Assembly (NCBI GenBank): GCA_031549725.1
Contig: JAVBPH010000004.1
Span: 22,266-86,265 of the forward strand
Direction: 5' to 3'
Origin: UBA937 sp031549725
Lineage (GTDB): Bacteria > Spirochaetota > Spirochaetia > Treponematales > Breznakiellaceae
Length of the DNA: 64,000 bases
The notes below the pieces were generated by a model that was not told where the DNA came from, searched no databases, and saw only the letters and a program-made list of their open reading frames with translations. How positions within the stretch are numbered: the first letter of the stretch is position 1; each line of letters opens with the position of its first letter. Below, piece after piece: positions 10,201-17,744 of this stretch. A program made the translations under genes and the position numbers.

Positions 10201-10484
10201 TCCAGAGCGTACCGGCGGGGATTACGGAGAATAACATCCAGTTCGGTAACTTTCCCGGGAACAATAACAATGTACGGCTTCCCCGAAGGTTCTTTGTGGG
10301 TGGTGGTGGTAAATCTATATTTCTCCCCCGCAGCAGTATTGGTATATTTGTCGATATAATCAGGAATCGGTGTATTAAAATAGTCACAGCCGGATAGGCT
10401 TATTACCCATGTAAAAACAACCCAGAAAACAAACACACTCCCGGTTACCCTCCTAAAAGGGTTACCGCAAGAGCCCTGTTTCAT
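7284..10484 (-). CDS. Giant Pmp-like beta-helix lipoprotein
   Basis: 1066 aa; ATG 10484 has AAGGGG upstream at about 5 nt. Lipoprotein signal ends at Cys33 (LSGCDYF). The stretch PDYIDKYTNTAAGEKY right after it is shared with the 22636 paralogue (PKYIDEYTNNAAAEQ). Residues about 200-310 look like an Fn3/Ig-like module. From about 330 there are some twenty beta-helix coils with TFTM.GG.I..N.A..GGGVYV, typical of extracellular parallel beta-helix surface proteins. No barrel or LPXTG-type anchor, so lipid anchoring is the only visible attachment. The repetitive coding makes recombination with its paralogues likely. Confidence 0.75.
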   Translation of the reverse strand: MKQGSCGNPFRRVTGSVFVFWVVFTWVISLSGCDYFNTPIPDYIDKYTNTAAGEKYRFTTTTHKEPSGKPYIVIVPGKVTELDVILRNPRRYALDPILEYWFDGDGIKPAGWYRDDDPVGGRCSLNLRPEEGSSRSVLITAKYEAHDKVHITFGDKDAFTKLPQIDDSFKLRLILKNELGIDFERFAFELPLLRCSKDPPKPVITDVVPAGNGALRVTWTLYDVSGRTIGAPVFDASDATGMTVSIQGVGSENYSQASWGTGKGTPSDPYKTVIFPYKNIQSAVINLTVDNKDGLTSACTFDYVYSNRIYVSNNGTGDGSSEAEPTNLTSALHTINNAPDNSAFTVICVAGTGSIQGDSLEIKEKRTVTLRSGVPSSNSIINVGDGNTGWIFRVSGTLILEGGEGTITLAGNNANTYPLIIVESGGSLIMKDRAVLTGNRNTGYAGGLNDNYGGAVGVLENGTFTMAGGIISDNEAKEGGGGVSVKKGTFKMEGGDIYSNEARNGGGVYVDQGTFEMVYGNIGGVIVNNGNIATGNGGGVYVASNGKFVMTGGLIGSDSPAGGNAAIQGGGVFYASESNSITNTISGTAEINYNNATDLGGGIFITMGGPATRVTMSENAKIIGNEVTAGTMEGGGVLVNGIFTMDGGLIQGNKAKNGAGIAMNIYPFEDSVNVTIKEGWIISNNASGYGGGILGNSNGNLTMIGGNVSSNTAENGAGVFINGQPSKPFVFEMSGGSIGGDALEDGNIATYSGSSEDQNIGGGGVYVHGIASLKLKGNAVIRYNRAEKGNGGGVHINSVGSCTMEGTSRIIDNRTTFGYKKGYGGGVYVGEGNTAFTMYGGTISTNTAGINGGGVAVAGGGTFTTETNYDNDLTISSNGSDRGGGIYVDRGTFTMDGGTIKDHTSTNIQLGGGVCAEGTITTPAFFEMKRGIITNNHAYDRGGGVYLDGNASDPANATTFTMRGGIISANAAGNSGGGVTVGIHAKFDMIAGTIGGSNANANTALNGGGVYVQQNGTFNMTGGFITYNVATNLANGTHGGVQLALGAAFNKTSGAIIDNNMPDNNP

Positions 10485-10666
10485 ATATGCCCCTTGCCTG
10501 TAAAAGGCTTTAATTGCTCATTTTAGACAGAAAAATCTTCCGAAAACTTCAGCTCCCAGAAGATTCTGCTCTACTGTAAGATAATATCACAGGGATTTAC
10601 TTTTTTCCATATTTTTATAGATAACAAAGGGAATTTTTGTGACATCTGGTATCAGCTGATTATTTT

Positions 10667-10915
10667 TTAATAAGTCATCTCCACCACCCTGCTCCAGGCA
10701 AGGCGTTGCGGGACATCAATAAACCGCTGGTTTGAGGAACCCCGGAACGTAAGGTCCATATTCCGCAGTTCCCGGATAAACCGGCCGTCCACCAGGATAT
10801 CCGTTTCCCGGAGAAGCCCCGTCCAGCTCCACATAACTGATATGCCCCGCATTGGTCATGGCATGGTAGGGGGCTTCCAGCTCGATTTTTTTCAGCGCCC
10901 CAAAGAAAGGCCGGC
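10667..10915 (-). pseudogene. Frameshifted C-terminal extension of the upstream SH3-type lipoprotein
   Basis: Directly after the TAA that ends the 12475-10916 frame, a different frame reads GILSRPFFGALKKIELE ... TNAGHISYVELDG, and then the original frame resumes as LLRETDILVDGRFIREL ... RLAWSRVVEMTY and stops at 10667. The two switches compensate each other, so one ancestral C-terminus of about 80 residues seems to be interrupted by two small indels (both near G runs). Sequencing error is possible. Confidence 0.45.
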
Positions 10916-12475
10916 TTAGAATCCCATCTCCATGTAATGGAATTCCAGCCCATCCAGCGGGCCGGTCTCCTCGGTGAGGATAATCCCCCGGGAGTCTCCG
11001 GCATAGGAAAAATAGTTTATATGCACCTCCTTCCCCCGTCGGTCCCGGGCTTCCCCGGAATGGACCACCAAGATTCCATTCTCCAGGGGATGAAATATAT
11101 CCCAATAACTATAGCTCCCCCCCCGGAAGGTGAAATTCCGGTTCCATACGAATCCGTCTCCGGCTGCGGTATACACAGAATACTTATGCGGAACATTCCT
11201 TAGATCCTGATGTATGCGGATCACGCTGTTCCCGCACTGGTATGCCCAGTCCGTTTCGGTTTCCTTCCTGGGTCCCAGCCAATCGTCGGTAAACAAAACA
11301 TCCTCCCCGGTCTTGAGGTCACTAATGAGGTACCCGTTTACCCCCTCATAACCTCGCTCGTAGACTATGTTATTATACCGGATAACCAGATACCGGTTAT
11401 CCTGAACCCCCAGGACATCGGTATATTCCAGGCCTTCCTCGATCAGCCAGCCGGGGTACAATTCCTCCTCCCTGTATAACCGGGTTTCACCGGGGTCATA
11501 GAGCAGGAATTCCTCTTCGAAGGTAAGGAGGATGAATTTTCCCTTATAAGCCATTTCGTCGGGAATTCTTCCCCCAAGGTCCCCGGTTTTTTTTGAACCC
11601 GATTTGGCCAGATATTCAATCCCTGCGGACCTGCCCTGTTTCCCTGCTTCATCGGTGGTTACATAGAATACCCTGGTACCATCATAGTTAAGGGCGAACC
11701 TGAAAGCCGGCTCCCTAAACCCTCTGTTGATTTCCCATTTCCAATAGTCGATATTCCGGGCGTTGGTAATAGTAAAATTTTCCGAATCGATTTCCATAAC
11801 CTGGTGGGATTTAAAATCATACATGAACAGATATTCTTTCCCTGTAAATTCACGGATACCGGAGGGTGCCAGGGACTCCGGATCAGCCCAGTTGAAAAGG
11901 ATAACCGTTCCGTCCCCGGAAACCCGTAGCCCGGGAAACCGGCTGATGGTCCGTCCCTGCCAGTTGAGGGAAAGTTTATCCTGCCGCCGCCGGCTACCGA
12001 GGAAGGTACATAGTTCACCGGTACGGGTATTGGAACAAAGAACAGGGAAGAAATCCTCCCTCTGGTAAGTGGTCAGGTAATAACTGAAACACCATCCCGT
12101 ACTGCCGTCTGCCCGTTCAACCAAAACCCAGAAACCGGCATTGCCGCCGATATGTACCAGTTCCCGGTCCTGCTCCAGGACCTTTACGGGTTCCCATAAG
12201 TTAAGGGTGCCTCTGATATCCGCCGAAGCCGAGGCATCCCGGCGCAGACGCAGGCCGACAGACCAGGGAACAGCATATTCCCCGGGGGAAAAAAGTTCAT
12301 GGTCATATTGCAAAGGACCGGAGGGCACGTCCTGCCCGGCAGACGGACCTCCGGGCACATGGGAAGGATCCATGGAGTGGTCCCGCTCCGGCGGAATTGG
12401 TTTCTCACAGGAAAAAAGCACCATAGTTGCGAGCAACGCCGAAACTACCGTGCGGCGAACTGATACTTTAATCAT
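10916..12475 (-). CDS. Lipoprotein with SH3b domain and propeller-like body
   Basis: 519 aa as read. Lipoprotein signal MIKVSVRRTVVSALLATMVLFSC. Residues about 60-135 form an SH3b-type domain (VGLRLRRDASASADIRGTLNLWEPVKV ... WVLVERADGSTGWCFSYYL). The rest carries repeated blade-like strands (KEYLFMYDFKSHQVMEID, NGYLISDLKTGEDVLF, YSVYTAAGDGFVWNRNF), suggesting a beta-propeller. The frame stops at 10916 but about 80 further residues appear in shifted frames down to 10667, so the native protein was probably near 600 aa. Surface or periplasmic role unknown. Confidence 0.65.
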   Translation of the reverse strand: MIKVSVRRTVVSALLATMVLFSCEKPIPPERDHSMDPSHVPGGPSAGQDVPSGPLQYDHELFSPGEYAVPWSVGLRLRRDASASADIRGTLNLWEPVKVLEQDRELVHIGGNAGFWVLVERADGSTGWCFSYYLTTYQREDFFPVLCSNTRTGELCTFLGSRRRQDKLSLNWQGRTISRFPGLRVSGDGTVILFNWADPESLAPSGIREFTGKEYLFMYDFKSHQVMEIDSENFTITNARNIDYWKWEINRGFREPAFRFALNYDGTRVFYVTTDEAGKQGRSAGIEYLAKSGSKKTGDLGGRIPDEMAYKGKFILLTFEEEFLLYDPGETRLYREEELYPGWLIEEGLEYTDVLGVQDNRYLVIRYNNIVYERGYEGVNGYLISDLKTGEDVLFTDDWLGPRKETETDWAYQCGNSVIRIHQDLRNVPHKYSVYTAAGDGFVWNRNFTFRGGSYSYWDIFHPLENGILVVHSGEARDRRGKEVHINYFSYAGDSRGIILTEETGPLDGLEFHYMEMGF

Positions 12476-12890
12476 AGCATGAAGTATACCATGGAATTTG
12501 ATGTTTCAACCAGCAATTCAAAGTATCAGCGTCAAAGACCGGCAAAGAAGGATGCAGAACAGTGGAATATTTGAGCAACTGATAAGAAGCATAGACAGAA
12601 AGGGTGAAAAGCTTCCGGATTATCGGCGATGTGGTCACAATTATCAGTATAAATTACAGTTTGAATTGCTGCATTCCCAGGGAATAATCCGGCGCCAGGA
12701 CATTTTTTCGTGATAGAATATGACATTCGCCCTAACTTGTAGGCGCCATGATACCTATAATACTTGAAAGAAATAACAATTTCGGAGATAGTTTTTTATC
12801 ATAATTGTATTTTGGCGCCATCTGCCAGCAGAGAACCAGCAGGTTTCTTATGGTCCCAGTGGCGAATGAGCATCTATTCAGGAGGATAGT
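12476..12890. other. Intergenic region with a possible transposase remnant
   Basis: A 71-codon plus-strand frame at 12498-12713 (FEQLIRSIDRKGEKLPDYRR, GHNYQYKL) faintly resembles the start of some DDE transposases, but it lacks a catalytic core and a convincing start. Further on CATTCGCC (12724) and GGCGAATG (12862) form a distant inverted repeat, and GGCGCCA occurs twice. The end of the region carries the AGGAGG ribosome site of the next gene. Confidence 0.3.
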
Positions 12891-13625
12891 ATGAAGAAAG
12901 TCTGGAAAAGAATTGCGTGCATCATATTGATTGTTCTGGTTTTATGCGCCGTGGTCGCGCTTATTAATTACTACCCCATACTAACCATGAAACCCGCGGC
13001 ATCGGGTAAAATTCCCAGCACCGAAATCCGGGTGATGAAGAACAATTTCGGCAGCCTGTATTTTATCAAAGGAACCGATGGATTTATTCTTATCGATGCG
13101 GGATCAAATGCTGCGGCTGTTAAGAATGAACTAGAGCAGTTTCCCGTGGATGCTTCGGAAGTTAAGTATATACTGCTTACCCACTCCGACAGCGACCATG
13201 TGGCAGCCCTGAATTTATTTCCGAATGCCCGGATATTCATAAGTAAGGATGAAATGCAGATGCTGAATGGTACTACAAAACGAAGCCCCGTGGGATACAA
13301 TGCCCTGTCCGCCGGCATAGATTTGGATACCCTCGTCCCGCTGACCGATAAACAGGAACTTGAGCTAGGCGGACACACCATTGAATGTATCCAAGCCCCC
13401 GGACATACCCCGGGATCCATGGCATATTTTATGGACGGGCAATATATGTTCACCGGGGATGCCTTCAAAGTAAACGACAGCATTACATCCATTCACCCCT
13501 ATACCATGGACAAGGAAACCGCCGGGACTTCGATTCAGAAGCTTAATACCCTTGGCAGTAAAAGCCGGCTTGTACTTACCGCCCACTATGGGTACTTCCC
13601 GGCGGCGGAATTAAAATCCCAGTAA
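12891..13625 (+). CDS. Membrane-anchored metallo-beta-lactamase-fold hydrolase
   Basis: 244 aa, ATG preceded by AGGAGG. One N-terminal membrane segment (about 8-27) anchors it. The MBL fold is shown by the motif THSDSDH (His98 to His103), APGHTPG and the GDA metal ligand. Note that the canonical HxHxDH reads H-S-D-S-D-H, so the second histidine is aspartate; this variant occurs in some MBL families but may change metal occupancy. Substrate unknown. A methyltransferase follows 60 bp downstream on the same strand, possibly co-transcribed. Confidence 0.75.
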   Translation: MKKVWKRIACIILIVLVLCAVVALINYYPILTMKPAASGKIPSTEIRVMKNNFGSLYFIKGTDGFILIDAGSNAAAVKNELEQFPVDASEVKYILLTHSDSDHVAALNLFPNARIFISKDEMQMLNGTTKRSPVGYNALSAGIDLDTLVPLTDKQELELGGHTIECIQAPGHTPGSMAYFMDGQYMFTGDAFKVNDSITSIHPYTMDKETAGTSIQKLNTLGSKSRLVLTAHYGYFPAAELKSQ

Positions 13626-13685
13626 AAAGATATGGACGGGTACAGGTGAACCAAAACAGCGGACCATCACGGCGGAGATATAACT

Positions 13686-14348
13686 ATGCTTGAAAAAATG
13701 ACCGATTTCTTTACAGCAAGAACCGGTATTTATGATGACCACATGTTATCAAATTTCAAAAATGGTTATAAAAAACTGGCAGAAATGATTCCGGATACTG
13801 TCACATCCTTATTGGATTTAGGCTGCGGCACAGGACTGGAACTGGATGAAATATTCAAAAGATTCCCGGAATTAAAAGTAACCGGAATAGATTTAACCCA
13901 AAAAATGCTGGATAGATTAAAAGAAAAATTTGGCCATAAAAATATAACATTAATAAATGCGGATTATTTTCAATATGATTTTGGAACAAATACATATGAT
14001 ACTGTAATTTCATTTGAAACCTTACATCATTTTGAACACCATGAAAAAATAAAATTGTACAAAAAAATATTCAACGCACTGACACCGAACGGACAATACA
14101 TTGAATGTGACTATATGGTATTTAAACAGGAGGAAGAGAATTTCTATTTTTCTGAAAATAAACGGCTAAGGATTGAACATGGTATAAAAGATGGAGAATT
14201 TTACCATTATGATACTCCCTGTACCATAAGCAACCAAATAATGATGATGAATAAAGCAGGATTTATTCATGTCAAAGAAGAATGGAGAGAAGCAAATACG
14301 GTAATAATAAGGGCAAAAAAGAATATCCGTGGGTGTGCTGCCCCATAA
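13686..14348 (+). CDS. Class I SAM-dependent methyltransferase
   Basis: 220 aa; GGAG about 8 nt before ATG. Motif I LLDLGCGTGLELDEI at about residue 40-54, motif II VTGIDLTQKML, INADYFQYDF for the adenine loop, and YDTVISFETLHHF for the post-motif region: a Rossmann-type small-molecule methyltransferase (UbiE/COQ5-like group). The substrate cannot be told. Markedly lower GC than the MBL gene before it. Ends 53 bp before a full family A repeat in the same orientation. Confidence 0.8.
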   Translation: MLEKMTDFFTARTGIYDDHMLSNFKNGYKKLAEMIPDTVTSLLDLGCGTGLELDEIFKRFPELKVTGIDLTQKMLDRLKEKFGHKNITLINADYFQYDFGTNTYDTVISFETLHHFEHHEKIKLYKKIFNALTPNGQYIECDYMVFKQEEENFYFSENKRLRIEHGIKDGEFYHYDTPCTISNQIMMMNKAGFIHVKEEWREANTVIIRAKKNIRGCAAP

Positions 14349-14400
14349 CAGATTTTTTTGGCATCTAACTAAAAATTGGGATAATAAAAGAAAATATGTT

Positions 14401-14544
14401 TGAGCCTTTTTCAAAACTCGGTTAGTTTTGAAAAAGGCTTTTGCAGAAAGAATACTATTTCCTTACCCATAAATAAAATAGTATTCTTTCTGCACTTACA
14501 TCTAAGGTTGCTTTTTCAAAATTTGACATTTTGAAAAAGCCTCG
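14401..14544 (+). repeat. Family A three-hairpin repeat, full copy
   Basis: Three tandem hairpins: 14403-14440 (GCCTTTTTCAAAAC/GTTTTGAAAAAGGC), 14442-14493 (GCAGAAAGAATACTATTT/AAATAGTATTCTTTCTGC) and 14508-14541 (GCTTTTTCAAAAT/ATTTTGAAAAAGC). It lies just 3' of the methyltransferase gene. In this copy hairpin 2 is perfectly paired (A-U at the variable position). Confidence 0.85.
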
Positions 14545-14715
14545 GATGAATGAATTAATTATAAGAGTGTTTTGTTGAATATATGAAGTATGATGGGGCG
14601 GAGCTGCATTTAAAATACAAACACTCTTATAAATATGTTTTTTATGCAAAGAACAACATTGACAAAACAACAATAACAATCAATTATAACAGCAGTAATA
14701 TTTCTATCATAATTT

Positions 14716-14831
14716 GAGGCAAAGAAAATACACGTTCCTGTAGGTAGTCAGGAAAGCTGTACGATCAGCTAGGTAACCATCTGAAAGATGTCCGTTTTTG
14801 CTTCTGGGCGAAGAATGCCCGGAGGGGAAAA
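14716..14831 (+). promoter_or_regulatory. Candidate yjdF (azaaromatic) riboswitch
   Basis: The leader of the YjdF-like gene folds into a closed multi-stem structure: GAGGCAAA (14716-14723) pairs with TTTGCTTC (14797-14804, one G-U), enclosing hairpins CCTG/CAGG (14737-14752), AGCTG/CAGCT (14755-14770) and CATCT/AGATG (14778-14790). A GGGC/GCCC hairpin (14806-14820) then abuts the GGAGGGG ribosome site, which suggests translational control. yjdF RNAs are known upstream of yjdF genes and bind azaaromatic compounds. Assignment rests on gene context plus this fold; I could not run a covariance model. Confidence 0.55.
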
Positions 14832-15215
14832 ATGGCAACGGTGATTACAACAATATATTTTGACGGTCAATTCTGGAAAGCAATAATCGAGAAGCAGGAA
14901 GAAAACGGAACAGCCATAGGTGAATACACCTTCGGGGCAGAGCCAAGTAATAATGACATAAAAGATTTTTATCTAAATAAGTGCTGGAAGATAAGATGCA
15001 TAAAAGTAAATTCGGAATATCATCTTTTTAAAAACAGAAAAAAGAAACAGGAAGAAAGGCAGACATCACATTCGAAAGAAATATATAAAATAAACTGTAC
15101 CGGAATCATGAGGAAAGAGAAGCTGCAGAAGAAAAAAATAATAAGGACAAAGGAAGCAGAAGAAAAATATTTATTAAAAAAAATGAAGAAAAAGCAAAAG
15201 AAAAAAGGACATTAA
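14832..15215 (+). CDS. YjdF-like (DUF2992) protein
   Basis: 127 aa. The N-terminal half has the family pattern: YFDGQFWKAIIEKQE, GEYTFGAEPSNNDIKDFYL. The C-terminal half is a lysine-rich charged tail (ending KKMKKKQKKKGH), also typical of YjdF proteins. Their biochemical role is unknown; they are linked to a riboswitch that recognises azaaromatic compounds, and such a structure precedes this ATG. An excellent ribosome site (GGAGGGG) lies 4 nt upstream. AT-rich, unlike the core of the window, so acquisition by transfer is plausible. Confidence 0.75.
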   Translation: MATVITTIYFDGQFWKAIIEKQEENGTAIGEYTFGAEPSNNDIKDFYLNKCWKIRCIKVNSEYHLFKNRKKKQEERQTSHSKEIYKINCTGIMRKEKLQKKKIIRTKEAEEKYLLKKMKKKQKKKGH

Positions 15216-15255
15216 GAGAACCCGCAGCAAAGTTTTTAAACTTGACCGTGGGTTA

Positions 15256-15759
15256 TCAGCCGTGAAGAAGTATTAAAGGAAACAAAGATAATGAGCAAAG
15301 GAAAATATATATCCATGGTTCTTTAAGAAAGAATTTAACGTTCAATGGTTCATTACTTTTTTTAATCTTTCTTATTATCAAACATAAAACTATTATTGGA
15401 CATTGAAGTGAAAAAAATATGAAGAAGAACCAAAACGTGCCCAAACGAAGAAACTGCGAAATAGTAAAACGAAAAGGGAATTTATAAAATATAACATCCT
15501 GAATAAACCCGGAGGATATAAGATTAATTGTACTTGTTAAAAGAAAATAAATAACATAATAAACGAGTGAAAATATATTTATGGATTTTTTAAGAAAAAT
15601 AAATACCATTATCGGAATCGTAAAAATAATCAGAAAAATCCCCAAAAAAGCGATGGCCTGATGTTGGTATCCAAAAATCCACGGAAAAGATAAGAGAAAT
15701 ATAAAAGAAAAAATCAAAAGAATTAGAATTGAAAAAATAATAATAGAATATTTCTTCAT
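15256..15759 (-). CDS. Multi-pass membrane protein of unknown function
   Basis: 167 aa, almost entirely hydrophobic, with about five predicted membrane segments (about 5-28, 35-55, 60-85, 105-128, 148-165). Short basic loops (KKSINIF, RKIKKSNEP). No family recognised. Very AT-rich. Convergent with the YjdF-like gene (41 bp between stops). Confidence 0.5.
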   Translation of the reverse strand: MKKYSIIIFSILILLIFSFIFLLSFPWIFGYQHQAIAFLGIFLIIFTIPIMVFIFLKKSINIFSLVYYVIYFLLTSTINLISSGFIQDVIFYKFPFRFTISQFLRLGTFWFFFIFFSLQCPIIVLCLIIRKIKKSNEPLNVKFFLKEPWIYIFLCSLSLFPLILLHG

Positions 15760-16042
15760 GATAAAATAAAAATGTTTTTAGGAGGAAATGTCAATATAAC
15801 AGATTGTAAAACAATACCGGGGCTGTTAAAATATACGGGGATAATAATGTTATTAAATAATGAGCCCTGGAAAAGGAAGTTGAAGGGTGCTCCGGCGGTA
15901 CATATACATACTGTTAGGTGTAGTTTGTCCTAAAATTGGCGGGAAATAATTTATAGCAAAATATAATTTAAGAAACAGGTAAATGTATTGACTAAATATT
16001 TGAATTGCAATGAACATGGAATACGCATTAGAAGGATATGAT

Positions 16043-16450
16043 ATGAAGTTTGATAAAACGACAGTTCGAATTTTGGTACGGAAAGACTATGGCGATTGCT
16101 TTGATTTCTATACTAAAAAAATTGGTTTAGTTGCAGTTTGGGGAGATAGAAATGGTCCCTATACTTCCTTTGCTGTAAAAGAAGGAAAGCCGCCATGTTT
16201 TGCTATTTTCAGCGGGGATAATATGTCAATATTCAATGGGTACAAACAGCCCAATGTAAATTCTCAACCTGATACCATCGCGGTTATAATATCTTCCGAA
16301 AACTTGGATGATGACTATAAACGTTTAAAAGAGGCGGGGGTAGAATTTATAGGAGAGCCGCAATTTGTTGAAGATTGGGGAATGCGTTGCACCTATTTTA
16401 GAGATACAGAAGGCAATTTGTTTGAATTAAATGATGCGGATGGCGTATAA
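16043..16450 (+). CDS. VOC (glyoxalase/bleomycin-resistance fold) protein
   Basis: AGAAGGA lies 6 nt before ATG 16043 (MKFDKTTVRILV), a better start than the ATG at 16010. 135 aa with the paired beta-alpha-beta-beta-beta modules of the VOC superfamily: DCFDFYTKKIGLVAVWGD, a long substrate-facing strand, DDYKRLKEAGVEFIGEPQ, and the terminal CTYFRDTEGNLFELNDAD with the metal-ligand Glu. Could be a dioxygenase-like enzyme or a binding/resistance protein. A strong GC hairpin follows its stop. Confidence 0.75.
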   Translation: MKFDKTTVRILVRKDYGDCFDFYTKKIGLVAVWGDRNGPYTSFAVKEGKPPCFAIFSGDNMSIFNGYKQPNVNSQPDTIAVIISSENLDDDYKRLKEAGVEFIGEPQFVEDWGMRCTYFRDTEGNLFELNDADGV

Positions 16451-16457
16451 TGAAGAA

Positions 16458-16478
16458 CCCCGAGGCAGAGCCTCGGGG
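16458..16478 (+). terminator. Hairpin after the VOC gene
   Basis: CCCCGAGGC and GCCTCGGGG pair perfectly across an AGA loop, 8 bp after the VOC stop codon. No U run follows, so terminator strength is uncertain. Confidence 0.5.
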
Positions 16479-16489
16479 AATCTTCGCTG

Positions 16490-16942
16490 TAGAGGAAATT
16501 ATTATACAGGCTGAGGGTTCATACCAAATACAAACGTTTCAACCCTCATCCAGGGCGGTAAAAAATCAACCGATGCTAGATCGTGTATGAGCCCCAACAG
16601 GCTTCCAATCAACATACACGCCGTAAGCAGCGGGGTATATTGTACGGACAAACTGCACATAACAAAGTTTATACGTGTCGCCGCTGCGCTCATCGGCCTG
16701 CGTTCGCCTAGGCAGACTTGGCACCCCATGGCTTACAGTAGCGCATTTTATGGCGGCGGTCATTGCAGCGCAATGCCCTATTAAGTAGCCGCGAAACGTC
16801 GTAAAAACCCAAACGTTACCTGAAATGTCCCAACCCACCTGGACATATTCAGAAGACCGCCGAACACCCTTGTTCAGCGGAGAATATTTACATGGAAAAT
16901 AAAACATGGCATGATATTCCTTGAACACAGGAATTTACAGAA
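16490..16942. other. Region without a convincing gene
   Basis: Higher GC than its flanks. Overlapping frames occur on both strands (for example minus 16566-16928) but none has a signal peptide, ribosome site or recognisable motif. Could be a degraded gene; nothing firmer can be said. Confidence 0.3.
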
Positions 16943-17500
16943 ATGAACAAAATAATATGTGTACTTTACATTTTTTTAAATATTTCTTTTATATTTGCTA
17001 ACGGAAACAGGGAGTTACCTGATGGGTATGCAGATTTAGGAAAAATTGAAGTAACAAAAGGCTTTGAATTAAGTTTACCCTATAAAAAACCTGCCGGCAT
17101 AGATAAAATAATCACTCATTCCAGGAAAGGATTGATAATTAACAAATTATTGGTTGATAATAAAATCATTAAGGTTAAAAAACATCCATGGTTCGATTTG
17201 TCGGCAAATGAAGCAATGGCATATTTAGATCAAGAAGTTGCCGATAAAGAAGAAGAAATCTGCTATTTACCAATGATATGGAGAATGGACGAAATGGGAG
17301 TTTCTTTTGATTATTATACCAGAAATAATCAATTTCGATATTCCCCCGATTATTATAAAATACCATACGGTAGTAAGGAAATATATATTGAATACCGGGT
17401 ACGATTAGTTAAGAACAAAGAGCAAAATGATTATGAATATATCATTCCAGATGATATATATGTTGTTAGATTTGAATTGATTTGGCCTGAAAAAATATAA
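16943..17500 (+). CDS. Secreted protein of unknown function
   Basis: 185 aa. Signal peptide MNKIICVLYIFLNISFIFANG; mature protein has ELPDGYADLGKIEV and a C-terminal half rich in Tyr and charged residues (KEIYIEYRVRLV). No domain recognised. Low GC and weak ribosome site (AGGA about 9 nt upstream). The stop is immediately followed by a family B repeat, which may terminate it. Confidence 0.5.
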   Translation: MNKIICVLYIFLNISFIFANGNRELPDGYADLGKIEVTKGFELSLPYKKPAGIDKIITHSRKGLIINKLLVDNKIIKVKKHPWFDLSANEAMAYLDQEVADKEEEICYLPMIWRMDEMGVSFDYYTRNNQFRYSPDYYKIPYGSKEIYIEYRVRLVKNKEQNDYEYIIPDDIYVVRFELIWPEKI

Positions 17501-17662
17501 AAAACCTCGCCGCAGAGCAGCGAGGTTTGTTGGTTCTGTAAGGTATGGATTTTATGTGGGTTTAATACCCATACAATTTTGATTTACAAGATTTTTAGAA
17601 CGCCCCAGAGCCTCGCACGCGGGAGCGTGCAGAAAATATTAAACCCACTTGCGAATAAAAAA
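17501..17662. repeat. Family B palindromic repeat, long copy
   Basis: Contains the GCGAGGTTTGTTGG block, GTGGGTTTAATACC ... TATTAAACCCAC as inverted arms, and the CACGCGGGAGCGTG hairpin. Related copies lie at 35837-36018, 56252-56361 and 57786-57860. Directly follows a gene stop. Confidence 0.75.
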
Positions 17663-17744
17663 CACTTGTTGTCCGCAGCGATCAGATTCGTAACTGGTGG
17701 GCATTTCGCATAACAAAGTGGGACTTGTGTTATCAATTCAAATC

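Noticed and set aside
12498..12713. Possible transposase N-terminus
   Set aside because: Similarity is confined to a few residues and there are no catalytic residues or terminal repeats; listed only as an intergenic remark.
14455..14679. Reading frame ending in a peptide repeated at 53573 and 62357
   Set aside because: The shared part lies wholly within the family A repeat, on the strand opposite to the one whose fold is preserved; the frames before it are unrelated. It is a by-product of the repeat.
16566..16928. 120-codon minus frame
   Set aside because: No motif, no signal peptide, competing frames on both strands.
17700..17735. Possible integron attC-like site (CATAACAAAG also at 16653)
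   Set aside because: The two copies share only about ten bases, the conserved R/L box spacing is not met and there is no integrase in view.
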